Assembly: GCA_030605245.1 (NCBI GenBank)
Contig: JAUWIS010000046.1
Location: forward strand, 1 to 6,933
Direction: 5' to 3'
Length of the DNA stretch: 6,933 bases
Origin: Methanobacteriota archaeon
GTDB taxonomy: Archaea; Thermoplasmatota; JASEFT01; JAUWIS01
Both the position numbers and the translations under genes were made by a program. Under the pieces are notes generated by a model that ran no database searches, had not been told where the DNA came from, and saw only the letters and a list, made by a program, of their open reading frames with translations. Of this stretch, positions 1 to 5,288 are shown one piece after another (positions within the stretch are counted from its first letter, which is position 1; the number at the start of each line of letters is the position of its first letter).

Positions 1-552
1 CCGGGAACCTTTATAACTGTTTCAGGCAACGCAGTTTACAATGGTTCTGTAGTTCAAGATGCTAATGTATCAATCAAAATCCTGGAAACAGGTAATGAGT
101 GGAACACTACAACCAATACGAACGGGGATTACAGTAAAATAATAATTGCACCAGATGTATCAGGCAACTATACAATTAGGGTAACCGTCATCTCTGGTAA
201 TCATACTGGTTGGAAGCAGATGAGGCTTACGGTCGAGCAGGAAAGCACAAATGGTGGTACAACCAATGGTGATTCCACTAATGGTGGTACCACTAATGGT
301 GGGCAGCAACCAAAATTCGATTTTAGTTATGTTATCATGATTGTTGCTACAATTGCTGTGTGTGTTATTATTGGGGTTGTTTTGGTTAAACGCAGAGGAA
401 AATCTGTTGCAAAAACAGGGAAAGAGAAAGTTGAGAAACCTACGATGGGTCTTCGTTGTCCGAAATGCAAAAAAACATTCAGAGTGGAGGTAAAGCCAAA
501 ACCTTTTAGTGTTAAATGCCCGCATTGTGGTAAGGAAGGTACTATAAAGTAG
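1..552 (+). CDS. membrane-anchored surface protein with cytoplasmic zinc ribbon (5' truncated by window)
   Basis: The frame is open from base 1 to TAG at 550-552, giving the last 183 residues of a longer protein; the first ATG in frame (base 220) is internal, because good protein sequence precedes it. Visible order: an extracellular beta-rich domain (about residues 1-80, with alternating hydrophobics and a T-N-x-x-G-x-Y pattern as in carboxypeptidase-regulatory-like or Ig-like domains); a low-complexity linker of four S/T-T-N-G-G/D units (82-101); one hydrophobic membrane segment (about 109-129) followed by KRRGK, which places the tail in the cytoplasm; and a C-terminal zinc ribbon with CPKC (153-156) and CPHC (173-176) separated by 16 residues. 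Zinc ribbons on the cytoplasmic end of surface proteins are, as far as I recall, common in Thermoplasmata-like archaea. The specific function is unknown; a role in anchoring or in transmitting a signal inward is inference. It lies 48 bases upstream of another surface-protein gene on the same strand. Confidence 0.85.
   Translation, partial: PGTFITVSGNAVYNGSVVQDANVSIKILETGNEWNTTTNTNGDYSKIIIAPDVSGNYTIRVTVISGNHTGWKQMRLTVEQESTNGGTTNGDSTNGGTTNGGQQPKFDFSYVIMIVATIAVCVIIGVVLVKRRGKSVAKTGKEKVEKPTMGLRCPKCKKTFRVEVKPKPFSVKCPHCGKEGTIK
244..303 (+). repeat. four tandem 15-bp units encoding S/T-T-N-G-G/D linker
   Basis: Four in-frame 15-base units begin at 244, 259, 274 and 289. Their core is AC-x-AAT-GGT-GGT, encoding STNGG, TTNGD, STNGG and TTNGG. 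The units differ mostly at third positions, so this is an older, diverging minisatellite rather than a fresh expansion. It forms the Thr/Asn/Gly-rich stalk just outside the membrane segment. Thr and Asn are candidate glycosylation sites, although N-G-G and N-G-D are not N-x-S/T sequons, so any glycosylation would be O-linked. Confidence 0.8.
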
Positions 553-569
553 AAGGGTCACACTAAACG

Positions 570-577
570 TTTATAAT
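570..577 (+). promoter_or_regulatory. TATA box (TTTATAAT) for the beta-helix surface protein
   Basis: TTTATAAT is centred 27-28 bases upstream of ATG 601, the distance expected between an archaeal TATA box and the transcription start. The mRNA would therefore begin at or next to the A of the start codon (leaderless). No Shine-Dalgarno motif precedes 601, which agrees. This supports 601 rather than the in-frame ATG at 613 as the start. Confidence 0.6.
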
Positions 578-593
578 GTTGCTTAGACATTAT
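573..593. promoter_or_regulatory. 7-bp inverted repeat between TATA box and start (possible operator)
   Basis: ATAATGT (573-579) and ACATTAT (587-593) are perfect inverted copies with a 7-base spacer. The dyad overlaps the 3' part of the TATA box and ends 7 bases before ATG 601, a position where bound protein would block initiation. The arms are short and A/T-rich, so chance is a real alternative. Confidence 0.3.
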
Positions 594-600
594 CAGTTGT

Positions 601-2133
601 ATGTGGAAAAGTATGAAGAGAAAAACAATACTAATCGTTATAATACTTACATTTACCCTTTCTCTACCAGTACCCGGTTTTTGGGATGGGCAGGCAGAGG
701 AAACAAGATATTCATTTAAAGGAGCAACAACCATCTGGGGTATAGATCAAACACTTACTATTGACTATATAATTTATGAAAATGAGACGTTGATAGTTGA
801 ACCCGGAGTAACTGTTTATCTAGATGAGGATGTATCTATCTTTGTATTCGGCACACTGCAGGCAGAGGGTACACCAGAAAACATGGTAACCTTCACCCAT
901 AAAGATGAGGGGGAGCATTGGGGTTTTATCAGATTTGAGGATAGTAGTGCTGATGCAAACTGCACCATAAAACATGCTGTAGTTGAGTATGCAACACAGG
1001 GCATATACTGTGATTATTCCTCACCAACAATCACTAATAGTAAGATAATATCAAATAGTAATGTAGGTATCTACTTGCATAACTCGCAAGCAACTATTAC
1101 CAGTAACACAATATCTCAGAATAAGAATATGGGCATACAATGCGACACATCCTCACCAGTTATCTATAATAATACCATCTCTGATACCGATAATTTTGGG
1201 ATATACTGCTATCTCTCACAGTCAACAATTTCACGTAATGTGATATCATCAAACGGAAATGTGGGTATCTATGCAGATTCATCCCCACTAGGGGTGCATG
1301 AGAACAACATCTATGACAATGTTGCATATGGTGTTTATAATGGGAATCCCTCTATGATGGTGAATGCAACCGATAATTACTGGGGTTCAAGTAGCGGTCC
1401 TGGTGGCAAAGGACCAGGGAGTGGTGATAAAATAAGCGATGGTGTTGTCTATAATCCTTGGTTGGAGGATCAGTTGAATCTGCGTCCACCAAGCTGCATT
1501 ATTTTGTATCCTCAAAAAAATGCAGTTTTGAAAGGAGTGGTAAACATAACTGGCAACGCCTCAGATGTTGATAGTGATGTGGTAAGGGTTGAGGTGAAAA
1601 TTGGTAGTGGTGGAAGTTGGGAGGAAGCAAGTGGGACATTGGATTGGACATATATTTTTGATACTGCAACTGTTAATGATGGATACCATCTGATCTATGC
1701 TAAGGCATATGATGGTATTCATTACTCAGACATAATATCTTTGAATGTAAGGATAGACAACCCTCCAATTGTTATCATAAATGAAGAGAGTCAAACAGTA
1801 AATACGTCCTCATTCCTGTTGAGTTGGAGTACAAATGCAACAGACATACAATACTATGAGATAAAAATCAGTGGGAATCAATGGATAAATGTAGGTACTA
1901 ACACTTCCTACATGTTTGTCCTATCAGAAGAGAAAAATACATTGTATGTGAGAGGAAGAGATAATAGTGGTAATATAGGAACAGAGGACTCAATCATGGT
2001 GACGTATGAGAAACAGGGAAAGGCAGTAGTATCCTCCCCCTTAGAGATACTCATCCTCCTTGTAATTATATTGTTCATCATTTTTTTATTCATAATTCTG
2101 TTGAAAAAATGGAAGAGGCAGTGGGAAAAATAA
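601..2133 (+). CDS. secreted, membrane-anchored parallel beta-helix repeat protein with Ig-like domains
   Basis: 510 residues. The N-terminus MWKSMKRK plus a hydrophobic stretch (about 8-25) reads as a signal peptide. Residues about 60-115 form the beta-rich entry segment often seen before right-handed beta-helix (PbH1/NosD-like) domains (IVEPGVTVYLDEDV). Residues about 115-255 carry repeats of roughly 22-25 residues in the style T-I-x-x-N-x-I-S-x-N-x-x-x-G-I-Y, rich in Asn, Ser and Gly, and end in DNYWGSSSGPGG (from 258), a typical close of archaeal beta-helix proteins. Residues about 297-390 resemble an Ig-like domain (V-N-I-T-G-N-A-S-D then Y-A-K-A-Y-D-G). Residues about 392-475 form a second Ig/FnIII-like module. 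A membrane segment (483-501) and a KKWKRQWEK cytoplasmic end follow. The protein should therefore be displayed outside the cell and held by its C-terminus. Beta-helix folds are found in polysaccharide-acting enzymes and in adhesins; no catalytic residues can be assigned here, so a carbohydrate-binding or cell-surface structural role is only a guess. It is preceded on the same strand by another anchored surface protein. Confidence 0.9.
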   Translation: MWKSMKRKTILIVIILTFTLSLPVPGFWDGQAEETRYSFKGATTIWGIDQTLTIDYIIYENETLIVEPGVTVYLDEDVSIFVFGTLQAEGTPENMVTFTHKDEGEHWGFIRFEDSSADANCTIKHAVVEYATQGIYCDYSSPTITNSKIISNSNVGIYLHNSQATITSNTISQNKNMGIQCDTSSPVIYNNTISDTDNFGIYCYLSQSTISRNVISSNGNVGIYADSSPLGVHENNIYDNVAYGVYNGNPSMMVNATDNYWGSSSGPGGKGPGSGDKISDGVVYNPWLEDQLNLRPPSCIILYPQKNAVLKGVVNITGNASDVDSDVVRVEVKIGSGGSWEEASGTLDWTYIFDTATVNDGYHLIYAKAYDGIHYSDIISLNVRIDNPPIVIINEESQTVNTSSFLLSWSTNATDIQYYEIKISGNQWINVGTNTSYMFVLSEEKNTLYVRGRDNSGNIGTEDSIMVTYEKQGKAVVSSPLEILILLVIILFIIFLFIILLKKWKRQWEK

Positions 2134-2172
2134 AATGAATAAATAGGTGGATGAAGTTTCAGGAAAAAACTT

Positions 2173-2253
2173 GCTATCGTGATTTTCCTTCTCAGACATC
2201 TGGCTTATCTGAACAACACTGATAGCGAAATGGGTATTTTTGTTTGTTTCTTT
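2173..2253 (+). terminator. possible stem-loop plus T-rich terminator of the beta-helix gene
   Basis: The outer stem pairs GCTATC-GTG (2173-2181) with CAC-T-GATAGC (2217-2226), nine pairs with one bulged T. An inner stem pairs TCAGA (2192-2196) with TCTGA (2208-2212). It is followed by a T-rich run at 2235-2253 with blocks of T5, T3, T3 and T3. Archaeal termination depends mainly on T-rich RNA 3' ends, so the run itself is the stronger signal. The loop is large, so the structure may be fortuitous, or a small RNA rather than a terminator. Confidence 0.35.
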
Positions 2254-2338
2254 ATAGGCTTGCACCAACTTGGCTCTCCCCTGCCTTTCGGGAAAAATAA
2301 ATGTTTACCTCTTTCATTCATAAAGTTTCTATACGCAC

Positions 2339-2373
2339 ATATACAATAAGCGTTAGAGCGTTACATTGTATAT
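2339..2373. repeat. 9-bp perfect inverted repeat (ATATACAAT / ATTGTATAT)
   Basis: ATATACAAT (2339-2347) and ATTGTATAT (2365-2373) are exact reverse complements around a 17-base loop that itself contains GCGTTA twice (2350-2355 and 2358-2363). The right arm lies inside the M32 3'-end remnant, where the functional gene reads ATCGTATAT, so the symmetry depends on a base specific to the remnant copy. No T-run adjoins it. Its function is unknown. Confidence 0.4.
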
Positions 2374-2406
2374 CGGTCCAAACGTGTTTTTCAGGTGTTT
2401 TGTGAA
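2353..2406 (-). pseudogene. remnant of a second M32 carboxypeptidase gene (last 17 codons plus stop)
   Basis: Bases 2353-2406 align without gaps to 2435-2488, the 3' end of the intact M32 gene, with 44 of 54 positions identical. Read on the minus strand, the remnant encodes FTKHLKNTFGPIYNVTL then TAA; the intact gene ends FIKYLKEKFQPIYDVTL then TAA. Eleven of 17 residues match and the stops coincide. Of the ten substitutions, I count eight that change the amino acid and two that are silent, the pattern expected without purifying selection. The similarity stops abruptly on both sides: to the left just after the stop, to the right where an A/T-rich stretch begins, with an in-frame stop at 2428-2430. 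It is best read as what is left of a tandem paralogue after a deletion, or as a short segmental duplication that has since drifted. Confidence 0.65.
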
Positions 2407-2411
2407 AGGAT

Positions 2412-2421
2412 AAAAAAAAAA
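2412..2421 (-). terminator. T10 tract downstream of the M32 peptidase gene
   Basis: Ten consecutive A on the plus strand read as T10 on the minus strand, beginning 13 bases beyond the M32 stop codon (2435-2437). Oligo-T tracts are sufficient to end transcription by archaeal RNA polymerase. Another short T-block (AAATTT junction) adjoins it. No stable stem precedes it, which is usual for archaeal terminators. Confidence 0.6.
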
Positions 2422-2434
2422 TTTGTTTTACAGT

Positions 2435-3922
2435 TTAAAGCGTTACATCGTATATGGGTTGAAACTTCTCTTTCAGGTATTTTATGAAGTAATCAGGGTT
2501 GAGTGTTTCACCTGTTATTTTCTTTGTCAGATCATTTGCAGAATAAAGTTTACCATACTCATGAACATTTTTGTTAAGCCATTCTTTCAAATTCCGGAGT
2601 TGACCATTGGAGATTTTTTCCTCAAAATCGGGTATATCCTTTTTTGCCTGGTTGAACAATTGTACAGAATAAAGGTTTCCAAGCGTGTATGTCGGGAAGT
2701 AACCGAAAAGACCCTGGGACCAGTGTACATCCTGGAGAACGCCGACTGCATCATTTTCAGGTTTTATCCCAAAATATTCCTCCATTTTCTGATTCCAGAC
2801 AGTTGGCGCTTCTTTCGGCTCTATTTTGTCATCAAACAAATCCTTTTCCATACCATATCTCAGGAGTATATGAAGATTGTATGTTGCTTCATCCGCATCC
2901 ACTCTTATAAACGATGGTTTGACAATGTTTATTGCATGATAAAAATCCTCAAGAGAGTATTTTTTTAACTGCTCAGGGAAAACATTTTGAAGTTTTGGAT
3001 AATAGTATTTCCAGAAAAACCAGCTTCTTCCAACAAGGTTTTCCCACATTCTTGACTGTGACTCATGATAACCAAGTGATATTGCCTCAGCCAATGGTGT
3101 CCTGTAATTTTCAGGCTTGTATCCCTGCTCGTATAATCCATGCCCTGCCTCATGCATAATGGCAAACAAATGAAAACCGTGCCCTTCTTTAAATGTTGTT
3201 AGTCTGACATCATCACATGAACCGGATGTGAAAGGATGAGCGGAACTATCAAGTCTGCCATGCTCAAAATCAAAACCCATGTTTTTAATAATTTCTATAC
3301 CAAACTTTTTTTGTTTATCAACATCAAAATCCTGAGCAAGTATATTATCTGTTTTTGTTTCTGACTCCATAACTTTTTTTACAATAGGAACAAGAACTTT
3401 TTTAAGCCCTGAAAACACAGGGTCAATATCCTTTACTGTTGTGTACGGCTCAAAATCGTCTATTAAAACATCATATGCTTTGTCCTCATACCCTATCGCT
3501 TCAGCAAGCTCTTTTTTAAGTCCGACCATTTTCTCAAGGTAGGGTTGAAAAATTTTGAAATCGTTTTTCTTTCTTGCCCGCTGCCATGCCTCTGTTCCAA
3601 GAGAGGATGTTTTTGCGATTTCCTTGACAAGTTTCAATGGGACCTTTGTATTTTTATCATAGACCTTTTTTATTTCCCTGACATTTGCTTTTTGTTTATC
3701 CGTTAAATCATTGTTTTTACTCAGTTCATCAATGTATTCTCCCATCTTTTTTGATACTAATTTTTCATGGTAAACACCTGAAAGTGTGGAAAGCACATAG
3801 CCCCTTCCCTCAACACTTTTAGGAGGCATGTATGTTTCCTGATCCCATCCAATCAACTCAGATGCTTTTCCTATGTCATACAGTTCCTTCACATATCCAA
3901 TGAATTCATCATACACAGACAT
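2435..3922 (-). CDS. M32 family metallocarboxypeptidase (Taq / Pfu carboxypeptidase type)
   Basis: A cytosolic zinc peptidase that removes C-terminal residues from peptides. With the start at 3922 it has 495 residues, close to the usual length of about 500. All family signatures are visible: DVRLT (238-242), HEAGH with zinc ligands His257 and His261 and catalytic Glu258, HESQ (286-289) supplying the third ligand Glu287, 26 residues after the second His as in the Pyrococcus enzyme, IRVDADE (339-345), and GVLQDVHW (394-401). The frame stays open to an ATG at 3973 (17 more residues, MAKDINLY...), but I prefer 3922: MSVYDEF leads straight into the first helix as in relatives, TATAAAA lies 27 bases upstream of 3922, and a GTGAT motif also precedes it. 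The gene is divergent from the Hps-RraA fusion and convergent with the beta-helix gene. A decayed copy of its 3' end lies just downstream. The likely role is peptide turnover; no pathway partner is visible. Confidence 0.95.
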   Translation of the reverse strand: MSVYDEFIGYVKELYDIGKASELIGWDQETYMPPKSVEGRGYVLSTLSGVYHEKLVSKKMGEYIDELSKNNDLTDKQKANVREIKKVYDKNTKVPLKLVKEIAKTSSLGTEAWQRARKKNDFKIFQPYLEKMVGLKKELAEAIGYEDKAYDVLIDDFEPYTTVKDIDPVFSGLKKVLVPIVKKVMESETKTDNILAQDFDVDKQKKFGIEIIKNMGFDFEHGRLDSSAHPFTSGSCDDVRLTTFKEGHGFHLFAIMHEAGHGLYEQGYKPENYRTPLAEAISLGYHESQSRMWENLVGRSWFFWKYYYPKLQNVFPEQLKKYSLEDFYHAINIVKPSFIRVDADEATYNLHILLRYGMEKDLFDDKIEPKEAPTVWNQKMEEYFGIKPENDAVGVLQDVHWSQGLFGYFPTYTLGNLYSVQLFNQAKKDIPDFEEKISNGQLRNLKEWLNKNVHEYGKLYSANDLTKKITGETLNPDYFIKYLKEKFQPIYDVTL

Positions 3923-3945
3923 TTTATCACTATTTTTAATGCATG

Positions 3946-3952
3946 TTTTATA
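3946..3952 (-). promoter_or_regulatory. TATA box (TATAAAA) for the M32 peptidase
   Basis: TATAAAA on the minus strand is centred 27 bases upstream of the ATG at 3922, giving a predicted transcription start at that ATG. If correct, the longer frame starting at 3973 cannot be translated from this transcript, because its first codons lie upstream of the promoter. A weaker A/T box (CATAAAAC, about 4000-4007) lies 30 bases before 3973 and could drive the longer form. Confidence 0.6.
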
Positions 3953-3974
3953 CAGATTAATATCTTTCGCCATG

Positions 3975-3982
3975 AATAAATA
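3975..3982 (+). promoter_or_regulatory. TATA box (AATAAATA) for the Hps-RraA gene
   Basis: AATAAATA contains the TAWATA core of the archaeal TATA consensus and is centred 26-27 bases before ATG 4005, again predicting a leaderless mRNA. A second candidate, TTTAAAAT (3985-3992), sits at the same distance from the next in-frame ATG (4014, Met4). Family relatives begin close to M-K-x-M-L-Q-V-A-L-D, which favours 4005. No Shine-Dalgarno motif is present. Confidence 0.5.
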
Positions 3983-4004
3983 CCTTTAAAATCATTCATG
4001 TTTT

Positions 4005-5288
4005 ATGAAAACCATGCTTCAGGTAGCGCTTGACATAGAAAATCTCAACAGGGCTGTTCAGATTGCAAAGGAATCTGTTAAAGGTGGTGCTGACTGGATA
4101 GAGGCAGGAACGCCTCTTATAAAAAGTGAGGGGATGAATACTATCCGAGTTTTGAGAAGGATTTTTCCAAAAAAGGTTATTGTTGCTGACATGAAAACAG
4201 CTGATGTTGGAAGATTTGAGACGGAGATGGCTGCAAAATCAGGTGCTGATGTTATCTGTGTTCTAGGAACAGCGGATGATGACACTATTAAGGAATCTGT
4301 TAAGGCTGGAAAACAGTATGGTGTAAAAATCATGGTTGATTTACTTGGTGTAAACGATAGGGTGAAAAGAGCAAAAGAGGTTGAAAAAATAGGTGTTGAT
4401 TATGTTTGCATTCACACAAGCATTGATGAGCAGATGAGAGGAAAAATATCATTTACAGATTTGAAAAATGTTTCTAAGAATGTGAATATTCCTGTTGCAG
4501 TTGCAGGTGGAATAAACTCTGAGAATGTCTTACCTGCGTTAAAATCAGGTGCAGACATTATTATTGTCGGCGGTGCTATAACAAAGGAAGAAAATGTTAC
4601 AATTGCAACAAGAAGGATAAAGAAGGCAATAAAAGAAAAAAGGATTGTGAAATCAAAAATAAAAAAATATACTGAAAAGGATTTGTACAAGGTTTTTTTA
4701 AAGGTTTCAACACCGAATATTTCTGATGCCATGCACAGGAAAGGAGCGATGACTGGCATAAAAGGGTTGAAAAAAGGTTACAAAATGGTTGGAACTGCAT
4801 TAACAGTAAAAACAATGGATGGCGACTGGGCAAAAACTGTTGAGGCGATAGAGAAGGCTAAAAAGGGTGATGTTATTGTGATTGATGCCGGCAGTGGCAA
4901 CACAGCGGTTTGGGGGGAACTCGCGTCATGGAGCTGCAGGATGAAAAAAATCTCAGGTGTTGTTGTTGATGGTGCTGTCAGGGATATAGATAATATTATA
5001 AAGATGGACTTCCCTGTTTTTTCAAGAAACATTTCATCAGCTGCCGGTGAGCCAAAAGGTTATGGTGAGATAGGCACTGAGATTGTTTGCGGAGGACAAA
5101 AAGTAAGAAATGATGACTGGGTTGTTGGTGATGACTCGGGTGTTGTTGTTGTGCCAAAGGAGAGTGCTGTTGAAATCGGTAACCGGGCTTTGGATGTTAT
5201 GGAGAAAGAAAACAGAATCAGGGAAGAAATAAAAAGGGGAAGTGTTTTGTCAGTTGTTATGGAACTTGAAAAATGGGAAAAAGTGTAA
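4005..5288 (+). CDS. hps: 3-hexulose-6-phosphate synthase fused to RraA-like domain
   Basis: 427 residues in two domains. Residues 1 to about 210 are hexulose-6-phosphate synthase of the orotidine-decarboxylase barrel superfamily: MLQVALD strand 1, EAGTPLIKSEG (from 33), VADMKTAD with the D-x-K-x-x-D active-site pattern (Asp62, Lys64, Asp67), and a late glycine-rich phosphate-binding stretch (VAGGIN). The enzyme condenses formaldehyde with ribulose 5-phosphate; in archaea lacking the oxidative pentose phosphate pathway it is known to run in reverse to supply ribulose 5-phosphate. A Lys-rich linker (about 208-225) leads to an RraA / class II aldolase-like domain (about 225-425) with WGELAS (303-308) and DGAVRD (322-327). 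The Arg-Asp at 326-327 is the metal and substrate pair of HMG aldolases, so this half may be an aldolase or decarboxylase rather than a ribonuclease E regulator, which would have no obvious partner in archaea. This fusion is a known archaeal arrangement. No phosphohexuloisomerase or formaldehyde-activating enzyme lies beside it. Its stop directly abuts that of the convergent phoU-like gene. Confidence 0.93.
   Translation: MKTMLQVALDIENLNRAVQIAKESVKGGADWIEAGTPLIKSEGMNTIRVLRRIFPKKVIVADMKTADVGRFETEMAAKSGADVICVLGTADDDTIKESVKAGKQYGVKIMVDLLGVNDRVKRAKEVEKIGVDYVCIHTSIDEQMRGKISFTDLKNVSKNVNIPVAVAGGINSENVLPALKSGADIIIVGGAITKEENVTIATRRIKKAIKEKRIVKSKIKKYTEKDLYKVFLKVSTPNISDAMHRKGAMTGIKGLKKGYKMVGTALTVKTMDGDWAKTVEAIEKAKKGDVIVIDAGSGNTAVWGELASWSCRMKKISGVVVDGAVRDIDNIIKMDFPVFSRNISSAAGEPKGYGEIGTEIVCGGQKVRNDDWVVGDDSGVVVVPKESAVEIGNRALDVMEKENRIREEIKRGSVLSVVMELEKWEKV
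5269..5282 (-). terminator. paired T5 tracts just past the phoU-like stop, inside the hps 3' end
   Basis: On the minus strand, T5 (5278-5282) and T5 (5269-5273) follow the phoU-like stop (5289-5291) within 20 bases. On the plus strand they fall in Glu/Lys/Trp codons at the end of the Hps-RraA frame. With no intergenic space between the two stops, this is the nearest T-rich signal that could end the phoU-like transcript. No comparable T-run follows the hps stop on the plus strand until a T5 near 5402. Confidence 0.35.

Larger units (their letters stand above)
2134..2434. other. convergent intergenic region (301 bp), no intact gene
   Basis: This lies between the stop of the beta-helix protein and the stop of the M32 peptidase. 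It contains, from left to right, a hairpin and T-rich stretch that may end transcription from the left, a stretch at about 2254-2338 in which I see nothing definite, an inverted repeat, a decayed copy of the M32 3' end, and a ten-base homopolymer that would be a T-tract for the peptidase transcript. I see no tRNA or C/D-box small RNA in it. Confidence 0.7.

Noticed and set aside
244..303. CRISPR-like or mobile-element repeats
   Set aside because: The four 15-base units are contiguous, in frame and code for a regular linker, with no spacers.
220..552. ATG 220 as the true start of the first gene
   Set aside because: The frame is open to base 1 and encodes a coherent beta-rich domain upstream; there is no promoter or ribosome site before 220.
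160..561. 133-codon minus-strand frame opposite the zinc-ribbon surface protein
   Set aside because: The plus-strand frame has clear domain order and a CXXC pair; the antisense frame is low complexity (Asn runs from the repeat) and is a shadow.
2086..2268. 60-codon minus-strand frame across the end of the beta-helix gene and the intergenic region
   Set aside because: It overlaps the antisense of the membrane-anchor codons, has no family-like sequence, and no convincing promoter geometry or ribosome site.
2258..2300. possible tRNA or structured RNA in the GC-richer patch of the intergenic region
   Set aside because: Only short pairings (CCAA/TTGG, CCC/GGG) are present; no acceptor stem, T-loop or known riboswitch core could be built.
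2412..2421. A10 homopolymer as a sequencing error hiding an intact second M32 gene
   Set aside because: Shifting the frame there does not restore M32-like sequence; beyond 2406 similarity ends and the intact gene begins within 30 bases, leaving no room.
2423..2968. 181-codon plus-strand frame antisense to the M32 peptidase
   Set aside because: It lies wholly opposite conserved M32 motifs, is rich in Phe/Cys/Ile as expected of an antisense shadow, and matches no family.
3922..4005. peptidase and Hps-RraA genes as one functional unit sharing a regulated promoter
   Set aside because: They are divergent, each with its own TATA candidate, and no symmetric site or shared pathway is visible.
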